A stretch of DNA of 64,000 nucleotides from Flammeovirgaceae bacterium (lineage in GTDB: Bacteria > Bacteroidota > Bacteroidia > Cytophagales > Cyclobacteriaceae): contig JACJYU010000001.1 of NCBI GenBank assembly GCA_020635915.1, positions 2,022,501-2,086,500 on the forward strand. Direction: 5' to 3'. Positions 25,544 through 32,488 of this stretch are shown here, piece by piece. Made by a program: the position numbers and the translations under genes. The stretch's first letter is position 1. Every line of letters starts with the position of its first letter. The notes beneath the pieces were generated by a model that worked only from the letters and a program-made list of their open reading frames with translations, was not told the DNA's origin and did not search any database.

Positions 25544-26794
25544 ATGGAAAAGATTGGGATCATAGGATTGGGTTATGTGGGGCTGCCCCTGGCAGTGGAG
25601 TTTGGGAAGGTAGTGGACGTGGTTGGTTTTGATATTGACAAAGGCAGGATCGGTGAATTGGAAAAGGGCCATGACCGTACGCATGAGGTGGATACGGACC
25701 AGTTGAAAGAGGCGGTGAAACTCGCCTATTCATCGGACATGAAAGACCTGAAGGAAGCCAACTACTACATCGTAACGGTGCCCACGCCCGTTGACGAATT
25801 CAAGAAGCCCGATTTAAGGCCTGTTGAAAGTGCCAGCAGGACGGTGGGGAAGGTGCTCCGGAAAGGCGACATCGTAATTTATGAGTCTACCGTTTACCCC
25901 GGTTGCACGGAAGAGGTATGCGTGCCCCTCCTGGAAAGCGAAAGTGGCCTGAAGTTCAACAAAGACTTCTATTGCGGGTATTCACCGGAGCGCATAAACC
26001 CTGGCGACAGGCAGCACCGTGTCACCACCATCAAGAAAGTGACCAGCGGAAGCACGCCCGAAATTGCTGAAAAGGTGGACCGCCTGTACAAAAAAATCAT
26101 CAAGGCGGGCACCCATAAAGCCTCGTCCATTAAAGTGGCGGAGGCGGCCAAGGTAATCGAAAACTCACAGCGGGATTTGAACATTGCTTTTGTGAATGAG
26201 CTCGCATTGATTTTTGAAAAGGTAGGGATCGATACACATGAGGTATTGGAGGCAGCCGGCACCAAGTGGAATTTCCTTCCCTTTAAGCCAGGATTGGTAG
26301 GCGGGCACTGCATAGGGGTGGACCCTTATTACCTTACTTATAAGGCTGAAGGGCTGGGATACCGGCCCGAAGTGATTTTGTCGGGGAGGAGGATAAATGA
26401 TAACATGCCTGTCTATATTGCCAATGCCGTGATCAAATTGATGGCAAAGAACGACCTTCCCATTAACAAAAGCAGGATACTGGTACTGGGCGTGACCTTC
26501 AAAGAAGACTGTCCCGATATACGGAATAGTAAGGTGGCCGATGTGGTGAAAGAGCTTCAAACCTATGGGGCGTTGGTGGACGTGTTTGACCCACATGCCA
26601 ATGCGAAGGAGGTAAGCCATGAGTATGGTTTGAAATTGATTGAGGCCCTGAAGGAAAAGTACCATGGGATCGTGTTGGCCGTGGGCCATCAGGAATTCAA
26701 GGATTTGGATTGGGATAGCATTAGAGGAGAAAGAACGGTGGTGTATGATGTAAAAGGATTCTTAGACCGGTCAATGGTAAGTGCAAGATTATAG
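25544..26794 (+). CDS. UDP-N-acetylhexosamine (WbpA/TviB-type) nucleotide-sugar 6-dehydrogenase
   Basis: A 416-residue UDP-sugar dehydrogenase with the GLGYVGLPLAVEFGK dinucleotide motif at the N terminus, CGYSPERINPGD in the middle and the catalytic loop VGGHCIGVDPYYL with Cys256. The last block is specific to the WbpA/WbpO/TviB group acting on UDP-GlcNAc or UDP-GalNAc, oxidising C6 to a uronic acid with two NAD. With the oxidoreductase, aminotransferase and acetyltransferase further on it would start a UDP-2,3-diacetamido-uronic acid pathway. No 2-epimerase (WbpI type) is in the window. Starts directly at the end of the epimerase gene. Confidence 0.87.
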   Translation: MEKIGIIGLGYVGLPLAVEFGKVVDVVGFDIDKGRIGELEKGHDRTHEVDTDQLKEAVKLAYSSDMKDLKEANYYIVTVPTPVDEFKKPDLRPVESASRTVGKVLRKGDIVIYESTVYPGCTEEVCVPLLESESGLKFNKDFYCGYSPERINPGDRQHRVTTIKKVTSGSTPEIAEKVDRLYKKIIKAGTHKASSIKVAEAAKVIENSQRDLNIAFVNELALIFEKVGIDTHEVLEAAGTKWNFLPFKPGLVGGHCIGVDPYYLTYKAEGLGYRPEVILSGRRINDNMPVYIANAVIKLMAKNDLPINKSRILVLGVTFKEDCPDIRNSKVADVVKELQTYGALVDVFDPHANAKEVSHEYGLKLIEALKEKYHGIVLAVGHQEFKDLDWDSIRGERTVVYDVKGFLDRSMVSARL

Positions 26795-26803
26795 AAAAGT
26801 TTA

Positions 26804-26876
26804 AACCACATAGGCACATAGAATACATAGATGAGCAAACGAGGGTACCTATGTGGCCCTATGTTTCTATGTGGTT
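26804..26876. repeat. CACATAG repeat pair R1/R1', inverted, upstream of galE
   Basis: Bases 26804-26830 (R1) contain the core AACCACATAGGCACATAGAA and are followed, after an 18-base spacer, by an inverted diverged copy at 26849-26876 that ends CTATGTGGTT. Together they form a long imperfect palindrome that fills the gap between the dehydrogenase gene and galE. The ATAG heptad is repeated at about nine-base intervals within each arm. Further copies occur at 27909, 28406, 28531 and 28577. Confidence 0.85.
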
Positions 26877-26891
26877 GAAAAATTTGCATTA

Positions 26892-27926
26892 ATGAAAACA
26901 AAAAAAATACTGGTAACAGGTGGTGCAGGATACATAGGCGCGCATACCGTTGTTGAATTGTATGCCAATGGATATATACCAGTGATTATCGACAATTTTT
27001 CCAAGTCAGACCGAACGCTTCTTGAAGGGATTGAAAAAATAACAGGTAAATCTTTAGTGTTTTATGAGGGAGATTGTACGGATAAACAATTTCTTAATAC
27101 TCTTTTTAAAAAGGAGACTGATATAGTAGGTGTAATGCATTTCGCGGCTTACAAGTCTGTCGGGGAATCCGTTGAGCATCCGGCCATGTACTATCGCAAT
27201 AATCTGGATTCGCTATTAACACTGCTTGAGGTAATGAACGGGCAACAGGTGAATAACCTCATCTTTTCTTCTAGCTGCACCGTATATGGTGAACCGGATT
27301 CCATCCCCGTGGATGAGCAAGCGCCATTTAAAAAGGCAGAATCACCTTATGGGGCCACCAAACAGATGTGTGAGCAAATATTGGAAGATGCGGTGAAGGC
27401 GGATCAAAGCCTTAAAGTCATATCCCTGCGCTACTTCAATCCCATTGGTGCACACCCCAGCGCAATGCTGGGTGAGTTGCCTATTGATAAGCCCAATAAT
27501 TTGGTTCCTTACATCACACAAACCGCTGCTGGTATTAGGGAGAAGTTGGTCATTTTCGGGGGAGACTATGATACACCAGATGGGACTTGTATAAGGGATT
27601 TTATTCATATCGTGGATTTGGCCCGAGCCCATGTAAAAGCTATTGATAAGCTTTTGGATAAGAATGAAAATGGAGGCTTTCATTATTATAACCTTGGAAC
27701 CGGTGTGGGTGTCTCGGTTTTGCAACTGGTAAAGGAATTTATGGAAGTAACGGGAATAAAATTGAATTACGAAATTGGACTAAGAAGATCTGGTGATGTG
27801 GTGAAAACGTATGCTAATCCAGCTAAAGCAAAAAATGAATTGGGTTGGTCAGCACAATATACCACCAGGGATGCATTGCGTGATGCATGGGCATGGGAAA
27901 AGAAGCTTAACCACATAGGCACATAG
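26892..27926 (+). CDS. galE: UDP-glucose 4-epimerase
   Basis: A 344-residue GalE from the ATG at 26892; an upstream in-frame ATG would read through the repeat and add 13 unrelated residues. Motifs: VTGGAGYIGAHT at the N terminus, SSSCTVYGEPDSIPVDE, YGATKQMCEQ (catalytic Tyr/Lys) and SLRYFNPIGAHPSAMLGE. It interconverts UDP-glucose and UDP-galactose, or the GlcNAc forms. The last residues NHIGT and the stop codon are supplied by the first 18 bases of a CACATAG repeat. This gene marks the change to AT-rich composition and is bracketed by repeats on both sides. Confidence 0.95.
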   Translation: MKTKKILVTGGAGYIGAHTVVELYANGYIPVIIDNFSKSDRTLLEGIEKITGKSLVFYEGDCTDKQFLNTLFKKETDIVGVMHFAAYKSVGESVEHPAMYYRNNLDSLLTLLEVMNGQQVNNLIFSSSCTVYGEPDSIPVDEQAPFKKAESPYGATKQMCEQILEDAVKADQSLKVISLRYFNPIGAHPSAMLGELPIDKPNNLVPYITQTAAGIREKLVIFGGDYDTPDGTCIRDFIHIVDLARAHVKAIDKLLDKNENGGFHYYNLGTGVGVSVLQLVKEFMEVTGIKLNYEIGLRRSGDVVKTYANPAKAKNELGWSAQYTTRDALRDAWAWEKKLNHIGT

Positions 27927-27964
27927 ATAGCATAGCTTGGTGTCCTGATTTGTCTATGTAGTTT
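27909..27964. repeat. CACATAG repeat R2 with short inverted half-copy, galE 3' end
   Basis: R2 (27909-27935) begins with the same AACCACATAGGCACATAG core as R1 and overlaps the last codons and stop of galE. A short inverted piece CTATGTAGTTT follows at 27954-27964, just before the GxxExxY start codon at 27970. The spacing between arms is 18 bases, as in R1. Confidence 0.8.
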
Positions 27965-27969
27965 ACAAA

Positions 27970-28390
27970 ATGAAAACACTCACAAAACCATACCTTAACG
28001 AACTCACTTATCAAATTGTAGGTGCTGCAATAGAAGTGCACAAAGCGCTCGGTCCCGGGTTATTGGAAAGTGTTTATCATAAGTGCCTAAAGCATGAATT
28101 TGCAATCAGGCAGTTGTTATTCCTTTCTAAGCATATTGTGCCCGTGAATTACAAAGGGACTGGACATGGAGGCAGACCTGCGTTGTGACTTTGTTGTAGA
28201 GGATTCCATTGTGATAGAATTAAAGGCAGTAGATGCAATTGCTCCTGTGCACGAGGCTCAATTATTGACTTATATGAAATTATTAGGGAAGCCCAAAGGA
28301 ATCCTAATCAATTTCAATTGTGTGAATTTATTTAAGGAAGGACAGAAGACCTACGTCAATGAGTACTTTAGAAATCCTCCGGAAAGCTAA
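27970..28390 (+). pseudogene. GxxExxY-family (PD-(D/E)XK-like) protein, frameshifted
   Basis: The first frame (27970-28188) encodes TYQIVGAAIEVHKALGPGLL and the family hallmark GLLESVY, then runs out of register after VPVNYKG. The second frame (about 28154-28390) continues LDMEADLRCDFVVEDSIVIE, ELKAVDAI and VHEAQLLTYMKLLGKPKG, which is the rest of the same family in correct order. The break sits at the AAAGGG run near 28150-28156, where one extra base explains the shift. Intact members are about 125-140 residues and carry an RecB-like nuclease core (D..ExK visible as D-F-VVEDSIVIELK). Cellular role of the family is not established. The gene is enclosed by CACATAG repeats. A sequencing error cannot be excluded. 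Confidence 0.82.
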
Positions 28391-28405
28391 TTTATTACAA
28401 TACTT

Positions 28406-28558
28406 AAACACATAGGCACATAGAATACATAGTTAAATAAACCAAGGACTTATAAGCCTATATTTCTAAACGGATAACGAAATACAAGACTCGAATCACA
28501 TGGAGCAAAATTGTTAAGTAAACCAGAAACCTATGTGAACCTATGTTCCTATGTGGTT
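28406..28558. repeat. CACATAG repeat pair R3/R3' downstream of the GxxExxY gene
   Basis: R3 (28406-28432) has the core CACATAGGCACATAGAATAC. Its inverted partner R3' lies at 28531-28558 and ends CTATGTGGTT, 98 bases away. The intervening sequence (about 28433-28530) is AT-rich and holds no gene I can support. Confidence 0.82.
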
Positions 28559-28563
28559 AAAAA

Positions 28564-28604
28564 TATTACAATACTTAAGCCATATAGGCACATAGAATAC
28601 ATAG
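28564..28604 (+). repeat. CACATAG repeat R4, second copy of a 41-base direct repeat
   Basis: Bases 28564-28604 repeat 28392-28432 with a few differences: both begin TATTACAATACTTAA and continue into the ATAGGCACATAGAATACATA core. The period is 172 bases, so the segment containing R3, R3' and spacer looks like one arm of a duplication. It ends 22 bases before the aminotransferase start codon. Confidence 0.82.
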
Positions 28605-28625
28605 ACATAAATTAAGTTATAACCA

Positions 28626-29756
28626 ATGTCTTATAAAATTTCTATGGTTGACCTTCACGGTCAATATCAAAAAACAAAACCTGAAATTAATCAGGCCATT
28701 CAAGAAGTGCTTGACTCAACAGCATTTATCAAAGGCCCACAGGTTGCCCGGTTTGAAAAATCGTTATCGGATTTTCATGGTGGGGCTCATGCGATTACCT
28801 GCGGCAATGGGACAGACGCTTTGCAGATCGCCATGATGGCCCTGGGTTTTAAACCCGGTGATGAAGTAATCTTGCCCGTATTCACTTATGTGGCTACGGC
28901 CGAGGTGATCGCCTTGCTGGGATTGAAACCTGTATTTGTAGATGTAAAATATGATTCTTTCAATATTGATATCGATCAGGTGGAAGCAAAGATTACATCC
29001 AAAACGGTAGCCATAGTTCCGGTGCACCTGTTTGGCCAATGTGCCGATATGGAACCGTTGCTGTCCATAGCGAAGAAGCACAACCTCTGTGTTATTGAAG
29101 ATTATGCCCAGGCGTTTGGTGCGGAGTACACATTTAAAGATGGGTCTGTCAAAAAAGCAGGAACGATGGGAACCTTAGGCTGCACTTCATTTTTCCCTTC
29201 AAAAAATCTGGGATGTTATGGTGATGGTGGGGCATTGGTGACTGCCGATAGGGGACTTGCCGAAAAGGCCAGGATGATTGCCAACCATGGCCAACGGGTA
29301 AAGTATTATCACGATCTCATTGGGGTAAACAGCCGGTTGGACACCCTGCAGGCGGCTATTTTAGATGTAAAGATTAAATACATAAAGTCATACGAAAGAA
29401 ACCGACAATCAGTGGCTAATTTTTATGATCGAGAATTGAAAGAAATTTCATTTTTGGAAACTCCATATAGAAGCCCAAAGTCCACACATGTATTTCATCA
29501 ATACACGGTGCAATTGAAAAGTGTTGATCGTGATCATTTCCGCCAGTATTTGGATTCATTCGGAATTCCATCCATGGTCTATTATCCCGTTCCCTTGCAT
29601 TTCCAGAAAGCCTATCAGATTTCGGGTATAGGGAAAGGAGCGTTTCCGATAAGCGAATCATTATCTGAAAATGTGATTTCACTTCCGATTCACACCGAAA
29701 TAGATAATGATCAATTGTCTTACATTTGTGAAAAAATTAGGGATTATAAGCCTTGA
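28626..29756 (+). CDS. DegT/DnrJ/EryC1-family sugar aminotransferase (WbpE/WlbC-like)
   Basis: A 376-residue PLP-dependent aminotransferase. The PLP lysine is Lys193 in SFFPSKNLGCYGDGGA; ITCGNGTDALQIAMMALG and VIEDYAQAFGAEY are the other cofactor blocks. In the WbpE/WlbC group it transfers an amino group to C3 of a UDP-3-keto-N-acetylglucosaminuronate. The next gene, an LbetaH acetyltransferase, starts inside its stop codon, which is the usual WbpE-WbpD pairing, and a WlbA-type oxidase follows beyond the IS element. The specific sugar is inferred from this context. Confidence 0.85.
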   Translation: MSYKISMVDLHGQYQKTKPEINQAIQEVLDSTAFIKGPQVARFEKSLSDFHGGAHAITCGNGTDALQIAMMALGFKPGDEVILPVFTYVATAEVIALLGLKPVFVDVKYDSFNIDIDQVEAKITSKTVAIVPVHLFGQCADMEPLLSIAKKHNLCVIEDYAQAFGAEYTFKDGSVKKAGTMGTLGCTSFFPSKNLGCYGDGGALVTADRGLAEKARMIANHGQRVKYYHDLIGVNSRLDTLQAAILDVKIKYIKSYERNRQSVANFYDRELKEISFLETPYRSPKSTHVFHQYTVQLKSVDRDHFRQYLDSFGIPSMVYYPVPLHFQKAYQISGIGKGAFPISESLSENVISLPIHTEIDNDQLSYICEKIRDYKP

Positions 29757-30337
29757 AAAAAGCGGAAACATCATTTTTTGCCCATGAAACGGCCATCATC
29801 GATGAAGGCTGCGAAATTGGGGAAGGGACCCGGATATGGCATTTTAGCCACATCATGCCGGGGTGCAAAATTGGCAGCAACTGTAATATAGGGCAAAATG
29901 TGGTGGTCTCCCCTGAAGTGATTTTGGGGAATAACGTAAAGGTGCAAAACAATGTATCTATCTACACCGGAGTGATTTGTGAGGATGATGTATTCTTAGG
30001 GCCTTCCATGGTGTTTACGAATGTAATCAACCCACGAAGTGCGGTGAACAGACGTGGGCAATACTGTAAAACTTTAGTAAAAAAGGGTGCATCCATCGGG
30101 GCCAATGCCACCATTGTCTGCGGGCATGATATTGGGAGATTTGCATTTATTGGTGCAGGTGCAGTGGTTACTAAAGAGGTGCTCGATTATGCCTTGGTGG
30201 TGGGAAACCCAGCCAAGCAAACAGGCTGGATGAGCGAGTACGGGCACAAATTGATATTTGATGAAAAAGGAATAGCAGTTTGCCGGGAGAGTAAGGAAAA
30301 ATACTCTTTTGAAAATGGAATTGTTTCAAAAATTTAA
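29753..30337 (+). CDS. Sugar-nucleotide N-acetyltransferase (WbpD/WlbB-like, LbetaH)
   Basis: A 194-residue left-handed beta-helix acyltransferase. The hexapeptide repeats are visible (IGEGTRIWHFSHIMPGCKIG, NVVVSPEVILGNNVKVQNN, TIVCGHDIGRFAFIGAGAVV as rough blocks), and NPRSAVNRRGQY plus AKQTGWMSEYGHKL match the WlbB/WbpD group that acetylates the C3 amine of UDP-2-acetamido-3-amino-glucuronate with acetyl-CoA. TTG start at 29753 overlaps the aminotransferase stop by four bases. An IS30 element lies 70 bases after the stop. Confidence 0.88.
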   Translation: MKKAETSFFAHETAIIDEGCEIGEGTRIWHFSHIMPGCKIGSNCNIGQNVVVSPEVILGNNVKVQNNVSIYTGVICEDDVFLGPSMVFTNVINPRSAVNRRGQYCKTLVKKGASIGANATIVCGHDIGRFAFIGAGAVVTKEVLDYALVVGNPAKQTGWMSEYGHKLIFDEKGIAVCRESKEKYSFENGIVSKI

Positions 30338-30408
30338 TAAGGAAGTTGTAGTTTGGGTGCTCACCTTACCATTAAATAATTAATAGATGACCCTAAATCA
30401 TGTGCTGT

Positions 30409-31508
30409 GTTCAAGTAATAAGTGCAACTTTTAGTTTTTGTAAAAATACGGCATTTGGGGTTTGATAATTAAATTTTCTCACAGGTCTTTCATTGATCAT
30501 TTTTTCCACGTCCCGCACCTGTTTTTTGGTCACCAAGGCAAAATCCGTTTTCTTAGGGAAGAACCTACGCAATATACCAATACGGTTTTCCACGGTCCCT
30601 TTTTCCTGTGACGTGTACGGATGGGTAAAGAACGACTTGGTTTTCAGTGCTTCGTTCACCACTGTGTGCAAAGCAAAGGCAAGGTCGTTGTCATAGGTAA
30701 AGGTCTTCAGCCATTGGCCACATGGTTTCATTTTGCGAATGATTGACCGGGCAATTGGCTTGGATGCCTTGGTGGTTATTTTGACCAACGATGTCTTTAA
30801 GGAAGCCCGGTCGGTAATGACCAACAGTCCAGGTCGGTGGTTCTTGCCCAGCATTAAGTCCACTTCCACATCACCGATCCGTTTACGCTTTTCCACAATG
30901 ACAGGCCGCTTTTCAATTGAAACACGGTTTGCTATACAACCCCTGTTATCATGGTAGTTTCCGCGTTTTCTCCTCCTGCGCCCATGCCTCAAGTCTTTGT
31001 ACAGGTGCTGGTAGGGCCGGTCTTCCCGCTTACGGCCATGCTTCATGTCCCATATCCATTGGTAGATGGTTTCATGGCTGACAAAACCCGGATCGTGCTG
31101 GCGGCCGATTTGTGAAATCAATTCCGGGCTCCATTTTTCAATGGTCAATTGTTCCACGATCTGCCTGCGCATCCCATCGGTGAAGGTGGTGTGCTTGTTC
31201 TTGCCCCGGTGCCTGCCTTCGGTCTTCATTTGGGCCTTTTCAGGGTCATACAATTTTGCGCCCCTGCCCCGTTTGGGAGTATTGCGCTTAAGTTCACGGC
31301 TAATGGTGGATTTGTTGTACCCCAGCACATCGGCTATTTCTTTCTGGCTTTTTCCTTGCCTAAGTAGGCGGTCAATTACATACCTTTGCCCTTGACCAAG
31401 TTGTTTATAATTTGACATTGCAACACAAGTTTAAATGATCTTGGCCAATTGAAAGGGGGAGAAATCCCTCTTTCTTTCAGCCTCTTGTGTTGCACTTATT
31501 AGTTGAAC
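30409..31508 (-). mobile_element. IS30-family insertion sequence, complete
   Basis: A 1.1-kb element bounded by 20-base inverted repeats, GTTCAAGTAATAAGTGCAAC at 30409-30428 and its complement at 31489-31508, matching 19 of 20. The single transposase gene fills it and its stop codon lies inside the left repeat. No target-site duplication is obvious at either edge. It separates the WlbB-like acetyltransferase from the WlbA-like oxidase, so transcription of the distal genes may depend on promoters in or after the element. Confidence 0.88.
30411..31418 (-). CDS. IS30-family transposase
   Basis: A 335-residue DDE transposase. The N-terminal helix-turn-helix is QGKSQKEIADVLGYNKSTIS with SRELKRN following, as usual for IS30. 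The catalytic core has VEVDLMLGKNHRPGLLVITD (first Asp), FTYDNDLAFA (second Asp) and HPYTSQEKGTVENRIGILR (Glu), and the C-terminal NERPVRKFNYQTPNAVF block is present. No frameshift or internal stop, so it is probably active or recently so. GC content by eye is closer to the chromosome than to the flanking island. Confidence 0.95.
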   Translation of the reverse strand: MSNYKQLGQGQRYVIDRLLRQGKSQKEIADVLGYNKSTISRELKRNTPKRGRGAKLYDPEKAQMKTEGRHRGKNKHTTFTDGMRRQIVEQLTIEKWSPELISQIGRQHDPGFVSHETIYQWIWDMKHGRKREDRPYQHLYKDLRHGRRRRKRGNYHDNRGCIANRVSIEKRPVIVEKRKRIGDVEVDLMLGKNHRPGLLVITDRASLKTSLVKITTKASKPIARSIIRKMKPCGQWLKTFTYDNDLAFALHTVVNEALKTKSFFTHPYTSQEKGTVENRIGILRRFFPKKTDFALVTKKQVRDVEKMINERPVRKFNYQTPNAVFLQKLKVALIT

Positions 31509-31515
31509 TTAGATG

Positions 31516-31547
31516 TTAATCATTTAATCATTTAATCATTTAATCAT
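31516..31547 (+). repeat. Four perfect tandem copies of TTAATCAT at the start codon
   Basis: The octamer TTAATCAT occurs at 31516, 31524, 31532 and 31540 without change. The last copy supplies the first two bases of the ATG (31546-31548) of the oxidoreductase gene. The array takes the place where a ribosome-binding site would be and begins only eight bases after the IS30 right repeat. Confidence 0.9.
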
Positions 31548-32436
31548 GGTCAATTTTGCCTTAATAGGAGCAGCAGGGTACATCGCCCCCAGGCACATGC
31601 AGGCCATCAAAGCGGTGGGGGGCAACCTGGTGGCTGCATTGGACAAGCACGACAGCGTTGGTATTTTGGATTCCTATTTTCCCGACTGTGATTTTTTTAC
31701 CGAATTCGAGCGCTTCGACCGACATTTGGACAAGCTTAAGAGAAAGGGGGTAAAGATTGACTATGTCAGTATTTGTTCGCCAAACTATTTGCACGATTCC
31801 CACATTCGCTTTGCCTTGCGGCATGGGGCAGACGCCATTTGCGAGAAGCCGTTAGTGCTTAACCCATGGAATATTGATGCGTTGGCAGAAATTGAAAAGG
31901 AAACCGGCAAAAGGATATATACCATTCTTCAGTTAAGGCTGCATCCAAGTATTATCGCGTTGAGAGAAAGAATTCAAAATGGCCCGAAGAATAAAATTTA
32001 TGATGTTGATTTGACTTACATCACCTCGCGTGGTCATTGGTACCATCACAGCTGGAAGGGGGAGATTTCCAAATCTGGAGGAATAGCCACTAATATTGGA
32101 ATCCATTTTTTTGATATGTTGATTTGGGTTTTCGGAGAGGTGAAACAAAGTAGTTTACTGGAATCTGCCGAATCAAAAGCCTCCGGGCAATTGAAATTGA
32201 ATCAGGCGAATGTAAGTTGGAAATTAAGCGTGGATTATGAAGATATTCCAGGCAAGCTGAAGCGTGAGGGAAAGAGAACGTATAGGTCCCTGAAGCTGGA
32301 TGGTGAGGAAGTGGAGTTTAGTGATGGGTTTGGGGATTTGCATGAGAAGAGTTATGCAGGGATTTTGAAAAACAACGGATTTGGCCTCAATGAGTCTAAA
32401 AAATCCATCGAGGTTGTTCATTGTTTCAGGGGTTAG
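31546..32436 (+). CDS. Gfo/Idh/MocA oxidoreductase, WlbA/WbpB-like UDP-GlcNAcA 3-oxidase
   Basis: A 296-residue NAD-dependent oxidoreductase with the dinucleotide motif FALIGAAGYIAPRHM at the N terminus and the signature CEKPLVLNPWNIDAL followed by YTILQLRLHPSI, typical of WlbA/WbpB. The GIHFFDMLIWVFG block contains the usual catalytic-site histidine region. It oxidises the C3 hydroxyl of UDP-GlcNAc-uronic acid before amination by the DegT enzyme. The start codon sits at the end of a TTAATCAT tandem array. A little shorter than the family norm (about 310) but with no sign of damage. Confidence 0.85.
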   Translation: MVNFALIGAAGYIAPRHMQAIKAVGGNLVAALDKHDSVGILDSYFPDCDFFTEFERFDRHLDKLKRKGVKIDYVSICSPNYLHDSHIRFALRHGADAICEKPLVLNPWNIDALAEIEKETGKRIYTILQLRLHPSIIALRERIQNGPKNKIYDVDLTYITSRGHWYHHSWKGEISKSGGIATNIGIHFFDMLIWVFGEVKQSSLLESAESKASGQLKLNQANVSWKLSVDYEDIPGKLKREGKRTYRSLKLDGEEVEFSDGFGDLHEKSYAGILKNNGFGLNESKKSIEVVHCFRG

Positions 32437-32458
32437 GCCCTTATTGATCGTTTTTGCC

Positions 32459-32466
32459 TAATTTTG
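32459..32466 (+). promoter_or_regulatory. Candidate -7 box upstream of gmd
   Basis: TAATTTTG matches TAnnTTTG, with the ATG of gmd 23 bases downstream. This could restart transcription after the IS30 insertion. No clear -33 element at standard distance. Confidence 0.38.
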
Positions 32467-32488
32467 CAGCCAAACTATTGAGGGTTAA

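Noticed and set aside
26804..28604. CRISPR array
   Set aside because: Copies occur in both orientations, spacings are irregular (about 18 to 1,000 bases), a gene lies between them and no cas gene is nearby.
30409..31508. Target-site duplication flanking IS30
   Set aside because: The bases outside the two inverted repeats do not match over two or more positions.
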